From SZUA-22 sp963751695 (GTDB lineage Bacteria; Bacteroidota; Ignavibacteria; Ignavibacteriales; Melioribacteraceae): a DNA stretch of 64,000 nt. The translations under genes were made by a program, and so were the position numbers. The notes under the pieces are model-generated. The model did not search any database, was not told the origin of the DNA, and saw nothing but the letters and a program-made list of their open reading frames with translations. The DNA lies in assembly GCA_963751695.1 (NCBI GenBank), contig CAVVVP010000003.1, forward strand, positions 868,001 to 932,000. Direction: 5' to 3'. The first letter of the stretch is position 1. The number at the start of each line of letters is the position of its first letter. Shown here piece by piece: positions 1 through 8,819 of the stretch.

Positions 1-582
1 TAGATCTGAAAACTTCTCTTGGATTAAAGTAAACTTAGAGTGAATTTTCTTGCTCAACTTATACACAAGGTAAGAAAGGATAGGTAAAGGGAGTAGAGAG
101 TAAATTGTTAATTCTATGCTTAGTGATATCATGATTGAGATCACAATCACAAATTTTACAAATGTGTCAATGGAATACATTACAGCGGGGCCAACATACA
201 TGCGCACTGCAGCAATATCATTTGTAGCATGTGCCATTATGTTTCCGGTAGAATTATTTTGATAAAATCTATAAGATAATTTGATTAAATGCTGCCAAAA
301 ATCTTGTCGCAGATCATATTCGATTTCCCTCGATACTACAATGATTGTTTGACGTATGAGAAAACGAAATACACCACTGATTACGGCAGCACCAAATATC
401 ATTAGTGAATATTTTACTATTAGATCAAAACTTAAATTATTCTGAATTGCATCAACACTATCACGTAGTAATAGCGGAATATAAACTTGAGTAATATCTG
501 AAATCAGAATAAATACAATCCCAAGTAACAATTTTCCCTTATAGCGCTTAAAATACTTATTTAATGAAAATAATCTTACCAT
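1..582 (-). CDS. ABC exporter, transmembrane domain (3' part outside window)
   Basis: The frame is open from an ATG at 580-582 to base 1, giving the first 194 residues of a protein that continues past the left edge. It has the look of an MsbA/LmrA-type ABC exporter membrane domain: hydrophobic segments near residues 20-40, 55-75 and 135-165, and the REIEYDLRQDFWQHLIKLSY and TGNIMAHATNDI stretches typical of the coupling-helix region of ABC_membrane proteins. The ATP-binding half would lie outside the window. Such proteins export lipids, drugs or peptides across the inner membrane; the substrate cannot be told. The next gene is divergent, so the gap 583-756 should carry promoters for both. Confidence 0.85.
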   Translation of the reverse strand, partial: MVRLFSLNKYFKRYKGKLLLGIVFILISDITQVYIPLLLRDSVDAIQNNLSFDLIVKYSLMIFGAAVISGVFRFLIRQTIIVVSREIEYDLRQDFWQHLIKLSYRFYQNNSTGNIMAHATNDIAAVRMYVGPAVMYSIDTFVKFVIVISIMISLSIELTIYSLLPLPILSYLVYKLSKKIHSKFTLIQEKFSDL

Positions 583-756
583 GTATCCAATTTTAAGTTA
601 TTTTCAAAGATAGTGAAAAAAGGATGTAAGTGAAATAATAGATGAGTATTGCACAAATTTTTGTATTAAATATTTCTTTCAAGGTTTTAAGAATTTATTG
701 TTATTTTAAATTTTAACTATCTCTAAATCATATTTAATATAAAACATGGAGGTACA

Positions 757-2640
757 TTGAAAAGAAATACAACAAAGTTCCAAGTAACTCTACATCTATT
801 GTTATTCCTCTCAATCGTGCCTTACAAGTTTTTATATGGATGGGTCTATCCTGAACATAAAGATATTGCTGTGCTTGCAATAAAGAATTTGAGTCAAGAT
901 CACAGAACTGTTCTTGATAATCTCTGGGCATCTGCTCGTGTTGGTTACGAATCAAGATTACCTGTTTCCATTATCGATAACTCCCACGGATACATTGACT
1001 ATCCCTCATGGTCAGCAATTTCGGGCGATCACTCATGTTCCCCAGAAAATATGTTACACAATGTTCTTGAGACAGAATGGATTATTGATGTTTCAGATAT
1101 TGCTGCTGAATTAAAGGTAAAACTTGGAGAGTCTGAAAATCATTACGAAATTATAAATTCACTTAGAGATTCTGATAATAAATTTCAGCGTGCTGATCCC
1201 GAATATGCAACACGTGCAGGTTCAAATAATGTTCATTTTTTAATACCATTACCTGAAGTTTCATCAACTTCAAGCGAATATGCCAAAGCATGTTTTTCTA
1301 GTGGGGTTGAGTCAAATGCCCTTGCCGCATATTCTTATTTTCATTTAAGTGCTCTGTCTAAATTATTGAAATTACACAAAGTTGGATTATCCGAGAAGAA
1401 CAAATCCAAACTGGTATTGGCAGCATTAGCTGATGAAGCTTTCGCGCTTCACTTTCTCGAGGATGTCTTTGCTTCAGGTCATGTAGCAGGCACTTGGGGT
1501 AATGCATCACAGAGAAAAGGAACACATGACTATTATAATGAACAAGGATTAGCAGCAACCACATGGGATGGAAAAGATGTAATCTTAATGGGAGATGCAT
1601 ATATGCGTCTTGAAGATGCAGAACTTGCTGCTCTCACTGTTCAAATGAGCCTGGAACAATTCATACAAACAGCCATTGGAAATATTCGCCCAGAGTTTTT
1701 AGTTAATAGTCAGTCAGATGATGAACCAAATAGTTTTAATGTTTGTAAAATTGACCAAATTCCAGAAGTCTTTGATAAAGAAATTGTAGATTTTATGAAA
1801 CCTATTTTAATTACGACACCAAAACCAGGCCTAGCAACCGGACTTGGAGCACTACCACGGTTTCGTTCAGAGCTGGGACTTTTTATTGGCGCTGCTCCAT
1901 CAATTAGAGGATTAACCTATAGTTCTGGATTTGGGATTGAACAAGAAGTTGAAGGAGCAATAGGTTCTATCGAAGCTGCCGTTCGTGTTGGAATTGGATT
2001 AGAGGGAGTTTTAAATGAATCGGGAGACGGACTTGTTTTTCTAGACTTTGGATGGCGTCAAGATGGTACTTCTTCTATGAGATTTGGTAGTACTCCATCA
2101 CTAGAACAGGGAGGAGCCATAACCGCTGCTATTCCTGCCCGAGACGCATTCACTCTAAGATTTCGAATGCCTTATTGGTTAATTCCAGGAGACTTAATTC
2201 TGGCATTGCCTCTTTACTTTTTTTCAGCCTCAACATATTCTAATATGGCAGTAATTGCGGGTAATGGAGGTCTAATACCTTGGCAATCAGGAATTGCTAC
2301 AGGGATTGGGAGATTTCAGTTTATACTAGGTAGAGAGATTGGAGTAGCGTTCTATGGATTAGGTGGGAAGCCGGATGCAATGTTGATTCCTGACCAATCT
2401 GAAGGTACGAAATTGGTCCAATATAAATCTACTCAATTTGATATCCCAATTTTAGAATATCGACCGTTTCGAACCTTTTCTCTTGATCAAAGCTCAAGCC
2501 TTGTAGCTCAATTAAATTTTGGAGTTGATATTCCTCACAGTCAAAGTGTAGTTATTCCACAAAATGCTGCAATTCCTGCACTAAAGACCATATATTATTT
2601 AGCATTGCGCATTGCATTCGATTGGCGATATTATTTCTAA
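757..2640 (+). CDS. Zinc-dependent phospholipase C-like secreted protein
   Basis: 627 residues with an N-terminal hydrophobic signal (about residues 9-29). The N-terminal half resembles the zinc phospholipase C / S1-P1 nuclease fold: a Trp-His start (GWVYPEHKDI), an internal NNVHFLIP, and HFLEDVFASGH, which reproduces the H-x3-D-x5-H zinc ligand spacing, followed by a GTHDYYNEQG segment. The C-terminal part (about 340-627) is rich in alternating aromatic and glycine residues and could be an outer-membrane or surface beta domain. The start is TTG at 757, three bases after GGAGGT (748-753); the EEP gene at 5633 shows the same spacing. Enzyme activity is inferred from motifs only. Confidence 0.6.
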   Translation: MKRNTTKFQVTLHLLLFLSIVPYKFLYGWVYPEHKDIAVLAIKNLSQDHRTVLDNLWASARVGYESRLPVSIIDNSHGYIDYPSWSAISGDHSCSPENMLHNVLETEWIIDVSDIAAELKVKLGESENHYEIINSLRDSDNKFQRADPEYATRAGSNNVHFLIPLPEVSSTSSEYAKACFSSGVESNALAAYSYFHLSALSKLLKLHKVGLSEKNKSKLVLAALADEAFALHFLEDVFASGHVAGTWGNASQRKGTHDYYNEQGLAATTWDGKDVILMGDAYMRLEDAELAALTVQMSLEQFIQTAIGNIRPEFLVNSQSDDEPNSFNVCKIDQIPEVFDKEIVDFMKPILITTPKPGLATGLGALPRFRSELGLFIGAAPSIRGLTYSSGFGIEQEVEGAIGSIEAAVRVGIGLEGVLNESGDGLVFLDFGWRQDGTSSMRFGSTPSLEQGGAITAAIPARDAFTLRFRMPYWLIPGDLILALPLYFFSASTYSNMAVIAGNGGLIPWQSGIATGIGRFQFILGREIGVAFYGLGGKPDAMLIPDQSEGTKLVQYKSTQFDIPILEYRPFRTFSLDQSSSLVAQLNFGVDIPHSQSVVIPQNAAIPALKTIYYLALRIAFDWRYYF

Positions 2641-2745
2641 TTTTGTAAATATTGTTTGACCGATGAAATTGTTCAAGAAATGGTATGGAAATTGTCCTAT
2701 TTATTGAATAATTTCAATAAATATTTAGTTTTTAACGGAAATTTT

Positions 2746-3504
2746 ATGGTCAAATATCTAATTCCTATAATTTTATTGTTTTCAATAAACACATTTTCTC
2801 AAAATGGAACTAATTATGTCCTAATTGATAGTACAAATGTGGAAAATTTCTTTGAGGAATTTTGTAAAAGTGCGCTAAAAGATGAATTTGAAAAAATTAA
2901 AGATTATCGGGCAAGAATTCAGAGTTTAAATGAACAAAAAATAGGAGATGGATTGAACTTAGAGTTTGTTAAAGAAATTGAGTATGATCCAAATTCATTT
3001 AATTACGATGCTGAATTTGAAAGATACTTTATGGCGCAACATAAAGTAGATATTTCTGTTCGAAACGATTTTAATAATTTTCTTGAATCTGACAACATGG
3101 TTGTAGAGCTATTTACAAAAGAAATACTAATGACACTTGATCAGAAGAAACTTGGTTTATTCGGTGCATATAAAGATTACTTCATTGCTAGTAAATTTGA
3201 CTACGATGAATATGAAAATATTTATGAAGATGAATTATCATCTAGAATATTTATATACATGCCTATTGATGAAGCTAAGGCATTCAAGAAAAAGCAAAGT
3301 AAAATAGCTATGCGAATACGTATGAAAGTTGAAAGTTTTGCTGATAGTAAAATTCTAAAGAAATCAGAATATTTTCCTAATACTGAAGATAAAATGGCGG
3401 ACCACACATATTATATTATAAAAGGAAATATTGAAGAGATAATGTTTTATGATATCAATACCAATAAAATATATACAACTTACAGTCACAGTATGGAAGA
3501 ATAA
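2746..3504 (+). CDS. Secreted protein of unknown function
   Basis: I do not recognise a family. The frame is open from a TTG at 2656, but an ATG at 2746 begins a clean signal peptide (MVKYLIPIILLFSINTFSQ), so I place the start there, giving 252 residues. The mature part is charged, Asp/Glu/Lys rich and probably helical, with no cysteines that look catalytic and no transmembrane segment. It lies about 100 bases after the phospholipase C-like gene on the same strand and may be cotranscribed. It converges on the metallophosphoesterase gene, whose stop lies 7 bases away. Confidence 0.6.
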   Translation: MVKYLIPIILLFSINTFSQNGTNYVLIDSTNVENFFEEFCKSALKDEFEKIKDYRARIQSLNEQKIGDGLNLEFVKEIEYDPNSFNYDAEFERYFMAQHKVDISVRNDFNNFLESDNMVVELFTKEILMTLDQKKLGLFGAYKDYFIASKFDYDEYENIYEDELSSRIFIYMPIDEAKAFKKKQSKIAMRIRMKVESFADSKILKKSEYFPNTEDKMADHTYYIIKGNIEEIMFYDINTNKIYTTYSHSMEE

Positions 3505-3511
3505 ACGATTC

Positions 3512-4765
3512 TTATTTTAAGTTTATTATTGTTACTTCTGGAGTAGAATTGTAACGTATAGGGGCAAGCGACATACCTAATCCTCCATTTACTACCATCA
3601 TCAAATCGTTAAACCAAAAATCTCCCTTTACATATTTTGTCTCAAATAAAGTTGGTGTCAATCCAATGAATGGAAATAAAAGTGTTACCTGTCCACCATG
3701 AGTATGTCCAGAGAGCATAAGGTTATAGTTATTTCTAACTGCAGCTTCACGCGTTCTCCCATTTGGTTGGTGGGTTACCATTATTTTGAAATCAACATCC
3801 AATAAATTTCTTGTGAGGCTATCGAGAACACCATCCGTTACTCTATCTGAATAAGTGTCAGTAATAAAAGTCAACCCTATTTTACTGCTATCTATTCTTA
3901 AAATAAGATTCTGGTTATCAAGCATTTTTACATTCTGGAGTGATAGTTGGTCGATCACTTCTTTTCTACTTTTGAGTATATCTCTTCCATATGCCCAGTT
4001 ATCGTGATCTCCTACGCATGCAAAAACTCCATGCTCAGTTTTAATCTTACCAGCATGCTCTGCAGCAACAGAAATTTTATTTTGGTCATGGGTTATCATA
4101 TCTCCTGGAATGAAGACTATTTCAGGGGATTCTTCATTCAATGCTTCAAGATACTCGGTAATTCTTGAATCACTATTGTACCAATCAGCTTGAATATCAG
4201 AAACTACACCAATCTTTAAGTTTTTTAAGTCTTTATGTAAATTAGGATATTCATAGATTGTCGATCTGACTTCAACTTGAGTCATGTCAATAAGTATTCT
4301 TAAGGGGACATAAATCGTGGATAGTGCAACAATTGCTATAATAATCCAAGAATGAATACCCTTTAAGTTCAGTTTCTTAATTGGAAGAAGTACTAATCTT
4401 ATCAAATCTATGGGGAGAATCAGAACTACTGCTTGTAGAACAATTAATATCGAAACCCAAAATGGATAGTAAAAAAGATAGTCGAAGATTTTGCTTTCAT
4501 CTGGTAGTCCTAAATTTGGTCCCCCAAAAAGTCTTAAAATATAAGTACCTAGTAAATAAACTGGTACTAGATTTATTAAAGTTAAGACTGCAATTTTTAT
4601 CCACCTATTTTTGAGTAAAACTGATTCGGAAAATAAAAATTTTATCGAAGAAAAGAACCTTCGAAAAAAATAATACTCCGATAAAAGCATCAACGAGACA
4701 AATAGAATTAACTGTACAACCCAGGGCATAAAGGAAATAAACCTATAATAGATTAATAGTAGCAA
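3512..4765 (-). CDS. Membrane-anchored calcineurin-like metallophosphoesterase
   Basis: 417 residues, with four predicted membrane helices in the first 150 and then a YkuE-type metallophosphoesterase domain. The motifs in order are GVVSDIQAD (usual D-x-H; here D-x-Q), FIPGDM, CVGDHDNW (usual GNHD) and LSGHTHGGQ. YkuE-like enzymes hydrolyse phosphoesters such as UDP-lipid intermediates; the substrate here is unknown. The Gln in the first metal motif is a deviation and could alter metal binding. ATG at 4765 is the longest start; an internal Met (about 4729) is also possible. A terminator-like hairpin on the same strand lies only 35 bases upstream of the start. Confidence 0.85.
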   Translation of the reverse strand: MLLLIYYRFISFMPWVVQLILFVSLMLLSEYYFFRRFFSSIKFLFSESVLLKNRWIKIAVLTLINLVPVYLLGTYILRLFGGPNLGLPDESKIFDYLFYYPFWVSILIVLQAVVLILPIDLIRLVLLPIKKLNLKGIHSWIIIAIVALSTIYVPLRILIDMTQVEVRSTIYEYPNLHKDLKNLKIGVVSDIQADWYNSDSRITEYLEALNEESPEIVFIPGDMITHDQNKISVAAEHAGKIKTEHGVFACVGDHDNWAYGRDILKSRKEVIDQLSLQNVKMLDNQNLILRIDSSKIGLTFITDTYSDRVTDGVLDSLTRNLLDVDFKIMVTHQPNGRTREAAVRNNYNLMLSGHTHGGQVTLLFPFIGLTPTLFETKYVKGDFWFNDLMMVVNGGLGMSLAPIRYNSTPEVTIINLK

Positions 4766-4795
4766 AATTAGTAAAAATTAAAACAGTTAAGTAAT

Positions 4796-4830
4796 AAAAA
4801 AGGCGAGAAACCCAGCCATGTTCTCGCCTT
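4796..4830 (-). terminator. Terminator-like hairpin in the leader of the metallophosphoesterase gene
   Basis: Read on the minus strand, AAGGCGAGAA and TTCTCGCCTT form a 10-bp stem around an 11-base loop containing GGCTGG, followed by a T-run (4796-4800). It lies upstream of the start at 4765 in the same orientation, so it would stop transcription entering that gene or act as an attenuator. Its stem and GCTG loop resemble hairpins at 6866 and 33771. Confidence 0.7.
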
Positions 4831-4917
4831 AAACTAATAGTATAAATGTTCTAATTGTTTGTTTAAACTTAAATAAAATCATTATCAGACACAAGGTCTA
4901 TTTTCGAAAAATAAAGC

Positions 4918-5040
4918 AATTTTAAAAAAAAGGGAAGTGCCGAAGCACTTCCCTAGGCTAAAGTTAAAAAGGTAGAGGGCAAACCTTTTTAACTTGGTTG
5001 GATGCCAATAAATTGGCACCACTTAAATAAAGGAATAATT
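4918..5040 (-). ncRNA. Candidate structured small RNA or leader RNA
   Basis: No coding frame is evident. On the minus strand this stretch has three inverted repeats in series: TGCCAAT/ATTGGCA (5003-5018), an 11-bp stem GTTAAAAAGGT/ACCTTTTTAAC (4963-4993), and a strong terminator (GGGAAGTGC, loop TTCG, GCACTTCCC, 4932-4953) followed by eight or more T. No upstream minus-strand gene needs this terminator, because the next gene (5190) is on the plus strand. This suggests a short independent transcript of about 120 bases starting near 5040-5060. Promoter and function are not established. Confidence 0.45.
4924..4953 (-). terminator. Strong Rho-independent terminator
   Basis: A perfect 9-bp GC-rich stem with a TTCG tetraloop (minus strand) is followed by a T-run at 4924-4931. 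It has the classical intrinsic terminator shape and ends the candidate small RNA upstream. Confidence 0.85.
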
Positions 5041-5189
5041 TATATAAATGTAAAGTAAAAAAGTCGTCACCTCTGAACTTTTTTTAGTTACATAAAAAAC
5101 ATAAGAATTTTGAGAGTTACTAGTCGATTTTATTCACATTTATAAAATTATTTTTGTATGTTTTAAAAAAAGAGTTTGTGTCTTATCAA

Positions 5190-5477
5190 ATGAAGAAAAT
5201 TACTCACGAATATGGCTCTGATCTTACAGAGAAGTTTGATAAAACAGAAAAAATTTATTTTGTTGAAGACTGCCAATGTTTTTTGGGAGTTAAGGAGAAT
5301 CGTTTCTCAATAGTTTGTGATTATAGAGACTTAAAGGAAACATTTAAAATTAAACAGGAAATTTTAGTTGAATATGAGTTTGAATCTAAAGAAGAATGCT
5401 TAAAATTTGTGCAGGATATGATCTTTATTGCCCCGTATCATACTAATGATATAAGAATTCCCAAATCACTGCAGTAG
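5190..5477 (+). CDS. Small protein of unknown function
   Basis: About 95 residues from ATG at 5190; a TTG at 5154 in the same frame would add 12 residues. The product is charged, soluble-looking and without a signal peptide, containing a DCQCFLG segment with two cysteines and alternating acidic and aromatic residues. I recognise no family. It stands alone between the divergent RNA-like region and the EEP nuclease gene. Composition looks coding, but support is limited to an intact frame. Confidence 0.45.
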   Translation: MKKITHEYGSDLTEKFDKTEKIYFVEDCQCFLGVKENRFSIVCDYRDLKETFKIKQEILVEYEFESKEECLKFVQDMIFIAPYHTNDIRIPKSLQ

Positions 5478-5591
5478 TAAAAACCGAATATTTTAATAAC
5501 CTCTAACCATTTATTCAGAATAGAGTTTAAACTTTTACAACTCTATGACATTTCTATGACAACTAAATTCTGAACGAGTACTAGTTTTGAT

Positions 5592-5607
5592 TGTGGTTAA
5601 TCACAAA
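5592..5607. promoter_or_regulatory. Near-palindromic candidate operator
   Basis: TTGTGGTTAATCACAA lies about 25-40 bases upstream of the nuclease gene start and is symmetric apart from one mismatched base pair. It could bind a dimeric regulator or lie in the 5' leader. This is inference from symmetry only. Confidence 0.3.
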
Positions 5608-5632
5608 TCAAATTCAAAACTTAGGAGGTCAT

Positions 5633-6832
5633 ATGTTTTTATCAAAACGAATTTCATCATTATTGTTAATGATGACCCTTTTCATCTCGTGTACTGAAAG
5701 GCTACCTGTTGGACCTGATTTCCCTTCAGAGAATTTAAGTGAATCAAGTCTTCAGAAATCTTATAAGCCTGTTACAGTATTGAGTCGAAATATTTATGTG
5801 GGCGCAGATATGGATATATTACTCGAGGCTCAAAATCCAGAAGATATTCCATTTCTTGCTGCAGAAGCGTTTCAGACAATGTTAGCAACTAACTTTACAG
5901 AAAGAGCGGAAGCTCTTGCAAAGGAGGTATTTGAAACAAGACCTCATCTAATTGGATTACAAGAGGTATCAACAATTAGAACTCAATTTCCCAGTGATGC
6001 CATAGGAGGTGGTATAGAACCTGCCGAAGATATTGTATGGAATTATTTAGAAATTTATCAACAAGCTCTTCGTAACTATGGATTAACTTATAAAGTGATT
6101 GGGATTATAGAAAATATTGATGTTGAAGTTCCAATGGTTTCCAATTTTGATCCATTAGAATTCACAGATATTAGACTTACAGATTATGATGTAGTCCTAG
6201 CACGAAGTGATGTATTTGTAAAAAAGGTTGTCGCCGAGAACTATCGTGCAAATTTGGAAATACCAGATCTTGGCATCAAACTTCAGAGAGGATTTATTAA
6301 ATGCAATGTCCAAATTGATGATTGTGATTATGTATTTGTTAACACTCATCTTGAATCAGCAGATAATGGTGGTTATCCATTAGTTATTCAAAACTCTCAA
6401 GCAAGAGAATTGATGTCCATGCTTATTCCTGTGAAAGTTCCAGTGATTATTGCTGGTGATTTTAATAGCGAAGCAGAATCAGGTAGTAGTTATCAAATAG
6501 TTACAAATGACTATAGATACATTGATGTTTGGAAGCAAAACGAACTACTTGATAACTCACTTGGTTATACTTTTGGACATGATGCAGACCTTCGGAATAG
6601 TAACCAAAATTTTTGGCAGAGAATAGATTTTGTGTTTGTTAGAAGTGGCAAACCCAAACATAAAAAATCTACTTTGAAATACGTTGAAGCTTCTGTTCTG
6701 GGTGATGAAATTGGTGATAAAACATCATCAGGATTGTGGCCCTCGGACCATGGGGGGGTAGTTGCTAAATTTCAATTTGATTTCTCAAATAAGAATAAGA
6801 AAGGTCGAAATCACACATTCCTAAATAATTGA
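5633..6832 (+). CDS. Lipoprotein endonuclease/exonuclease/phosphatase (EEP) family protein
   Basis: 399 residues from ATG at 5633, chosen because GGAGGT lies three bases upstream and the start opens a lipoprotein signal with lipobox LFISC. The EEP (DNase I-like) motifs are visible: GLQEVS (metal-binding Glu), VNTHLES, IIAGDFNSE and the terminal SDHGGVVA. Family members cleave nucleic acids or phospholipid/inositol phosphates; here the enzyme would be anchored outside the cytoplasm. It is followed by a terminator-like hairpin and flanked by a 12-bp direct repeat. The substrate cannot be inferred. Confidence 0.8.
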   Translation: MFLSKRISSLLLMMTLFISCTERLPVGPDFPSENLSESSLQKSYKPVTVLSRNIYVGADMDILLEAQNPEDIPFLAAEAFQTMLATNFTERAEALAKEVFETRPHLIGLQEVSTIRTQFPSDAIGGGIEPAEDIVWNYLEIYQQALRNYGLTYKVIGIIENIDVEVPMVSNFDPLEFTDIRLTDYDVVLARSDVFVKKVVAENYRANLEIPDLGIKLQRGFIKCNVQIDDCDYVFVNTHLESADNGGYPLVIQNSQARELMSMLIPVKVPVIIAGDFNSEAESGSSYQIVTNDYRYIDVWKQNELLDNSLGYTFGHDADLRNSNQNFWQRIDFVFVRSGKPKHKKSTLKYVEASVLGDEIGDKTSSGLWPSDHGGVVAKFQFDFSNKNKKGRNHTFLNN

Positions 6833-6865
6833 TACTAATTATCTTTTACACGTTATATTCTGAAC

Positions 6866-6899
6866 GAGGTGAGAAGACTTTGCTGGAACTTCTCACCTC
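6866..6899 (+). terminator. Hairpin after the EEP gene
   Basis: GAGGTGAGAAG pairs perfectly with CTTCTCACCTC (11 bp) around a loop containing GCTG. The following sequence is AT-rich but not a pure T-run. It probably ends the EEP transcript and may also serve the convergent gene. Confidence 0.65.
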
Positions 6900-6911
6900 T
6901 AATTATAAAGT

Positions 6912-7718
6912 TTAAGGTAGTCTAATTAACCATGATCCATCCTGAAACCATTTTGCTTCAAGAAGATCAAGACCGCCACTTAATTGAAGAGCACTCAAAA
7001 AATTACCAATTAAATTATTTAATTGAAAACTATTTGGAGGTAAAGCCATTCCAATAGGCTCAATTGTCATTGGTGCATTCAATGTTGCCAGCCCAGCTTC
7101 TGGGTAACGTAAAATACTTAGAAGACAAACTGGATAATCTGCAACCATTAAATCAACATTATTATCAAGTATCATTTTTACTGCTGCATCATAATCGTTT
7201 ACTGTAGTTAGCTCAACATCTGGGGCTAGAGTTTCAACAAACTTCTGACTTGTTGATCCCTTGAGTACAGCGACTTTAATAGTAGGGCGGTTAATTTCTG
7301 TCATTTCATCAAGGTCTTTGAGTCTTTGAGTTTTAGCTAAAATAGATTTTCCAGAGAGCATATAAGGACCTACAAAAGATGCTTTCAAATTTCTTTCCGG
7401 AGTAATTGTCATTCCAGACATCACAACATCAACTTCATTGTTTTCTACTGCTTCCAATAATTCTGGGAAAGGCTTTTCCACTAAAGTAAGTTTTAGATTC
7501 ATTGATTCTGTTAGTACTTTTGCCAAGTCAATTTCGTAACCCATCAATTCACCTTCTTTGGATTTCATACTGAAAGGTGGTTGATTGCCACTAGTTCCAA
7601 CACGCAGTTCTCCACTTTTAATAATTTTATCTAGAACGCTGCTCTCTTGTGCAAACCCAAGAATTGGAATTGTAAGTAAGAGAATTAGTACAAGGTACTT
7701 CTTAATTAGATTCTTCAT
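6912..7718 (-). CDS. Periplasmic amino-acid-type solute-binding protein (SBP family 3)
   Basis: 268 residues with signal peptide MKNLIKKYLVLILLLTIPIL..AQ. The mature protein follows the SBP_bac_3 pattern: GELRVGTSGNQPPFS, the GYEIDLAKVL segment, VDVVMSGMTITPER and VLKGSTS, as in polar amino acid ABC receptors. No permease or ATPase gene is adjacent, so it either serves a transporter encoded elsewhere or works as a free sensor. Its start is 3-4 bases after a purine-rich GGAGGAAAC stretch on the minus strand. Specific ligand unknown. Confidence 0.85.
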   Translation of the reverse strand: MKNLIKKYLVLILLLTIPILGFAQESSVLDKIIKSGELRVGTSGNQPPFSMKSKEGELMGYEIDLAKVLTESMNLKLTLVEKPFPELLEAVENNEVDVVMSGMTITPERNLKASFVGPYMLSGKSILAKTQRLKDLDEMTEINRPTIKVAVLKGSTSQKFVETLAPDVELTTVNDYDAAVKMILDNNVDLMVADYPVCLLSILRYPEAGLATLNAPMTIEPIGMALPPNSFQLNNLIGNFLSALQLSGGLDLLEAKWFQDGSWLIRLP

Positions 7719-7883
7719 TTAGTTTCCTCCTTAAAAATGTAATATATATAGTAAATAATGGTTCGAAATTTAGCATTTAAAATACTTAATGTCGAAAATA
7801 AAATAATATTTCTATTATGTTTATTTATATTGTTTAAAAATTTCATATAACAATTAGTGTTCCTATTTAATATCTTTAACCTT

Positions 7884-8435
7884 ATGCTAACAAGAATACT
7901 TGCACTGATACTGCTGATTATTTTAACTCCTCTGTTCCTAGTAATTTCATTGGCCATCTCATTATTTGATGGGCATCCAATATTCTTTGTTCAGCAAAGA
8001 GTAGGTAAAAACTCAAAACCGTTTTATCTCTACAAATTTCGTACAATGAAGGTTGCTACACCGAATGTCGCTACACGCTTATTGGAAAATTCAGATAAAT
8101 ATGTAACACGAACAGGAAAACTTTTAAGAAAGTTTAGTTTAGATGAACTTCCCAATTTGATAAACATGATCAAAGGAGAAATGCGCTTCGTTGGCCCAAG
8201 ACCCGTTCTTGAAAGTGAAAGTGAACTTATTGAATTAAGAAAAGTAGAGGGTATTGATAAACTTTTCCCGGGTTTGACAGGATTAGCTCAAATCAATGGG
8301 AGAGAAGAAATAAGTACTGAAACAAAAGTAAAATATGAACTTGAATACAAATCGCGAAAATCGCTTCTATTCGACCTTAGGATCATCTTTAAAACTACTA
8401 CACACGTTCTCTGGAGAAGAGACATCAACCTATAA
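7884..8435 (+). CDS. Small monotopic phosphoglycosyl transferase (bacterial sugar transferase)
   Basis: 183 residues from ATG at 7884; a GTG at 7857 is an alternative. It has an N-terminal membrane helix (about residues 4-28), then the family landmarks PIFFVQQRVGK, LYKFRTM, the catalytic Asp-Glu dyad in FSLDELPN, and MRFVGPRP. PglC/WcaJ-like enzymes move a sugar-1-phosphate from a nucleotide sugar to undecaprenyl phosphate, starting a surface glycan. No other glycan gene is nearby, which is unusual. It converges on the frameshifted small gene at 8454. Confidence 0.9.
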   Translation: MLTRILALILLIILTPLFLVISLAISLFDGHPIFFVQQRVGKNSKPFYLYKFRTMKVATPNVATRLLENSDKYVTRTGKLLRKFSLDELPNLINMIKGEMRFVGPRPVLESESELIELRKVEGIDKLFPGLTGLAQINGREEISTETKVKYELEYKSRKSLLFDLRIIFKTTTHVLWRRDINL

Positions 8436-8453
8436 AATCAGTTTAGCTTAATT

Positions 8454-8781
8454 TTAGGAAGAAGTAAAAAAATCAAGCTTGGCTGGTGCTCCCAAAATCA
8501 TGAATACTGGTTTAACTTTTGGAATAACTGATGCTTCATCCCCTCTGAGGGAATTAATAGATTGATCCAACTCTTTCTTCAAATTTTTACTGTTAACATC
8601 AACATGATGTACTTCATCTTATCCCTCTGAAAAATTTTGCAACTTTATGTCCAGATTCATTTTGATAAGTTTCCAACTTATCTATCATCTCCTTCTTCAG
8701 TTTGTCCATTTTAATTCCCAGCACTATTACCTGGAACAAAATTGGGACTAGCATTATAATTATTATAGTGTTGCCAACCAT
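8454..8781 (-). pseudogene. Frameshifted small membrane protein gene after LytTR regulator
   Basis: An ATG at 8779-8781 with a good GGAGG five bases upstream opens a 55-codon frame (8614-8781): a hydrophobic N-terminus (residues 5-24, IIIIMLVPILFQ), then a Lys-rich helix. At its end the reading continues sensibly in the +1 frame from 8618 to a TAA at 8454, giving 54 further codons. Removing one A around 8617-8619 yields a single 108-residue protein. It starts 38 bases downstream of the LytTR gene stop and probably shares its transcript. No family is recognised. It may be a sequencing error or a genuine lesion. Confidence 0.5.
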
Positions 8782-8819
8782 GACAACCTCCGAATTTAAA
8801 TCAATAGTCTTTTTGACTT

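Larger units (their letters stand above)
5567..6868. repeat. 12-bp direct repeats flanking the EEP nuclease gene
   Basis: ATTCTGAACGAG occurs at 5567-5578 and again at 6857-6868, just outside the two ends of the nuclease gene. The right copy overlaps the start of a terminator-like hairpin. No transposase or terminal inverted repeat is seen. Confidence 0.5.

Noticed and set aside
734..955. Minus-strand frame of 73 codons over the start of the phospholipase C-like gene
   Set aside because: It lies fully opposite a well-supported gene, with no signal peptide, ribosome site or recognisable protein pattern.
5567..6868. Insertion sequence around the EEP gene
   Set aside because: There are direct repeats but no transposase and no terminal inverted repeats; the gene is an EEP lipoprotein.
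7715..7957. Minus-strand frame upstream of the binding-protein gene
   Set aside because: Antisense to the start of the sugar transferase, with AT-rich low-complexity sequence and no domain; it reads as a shadow frame.
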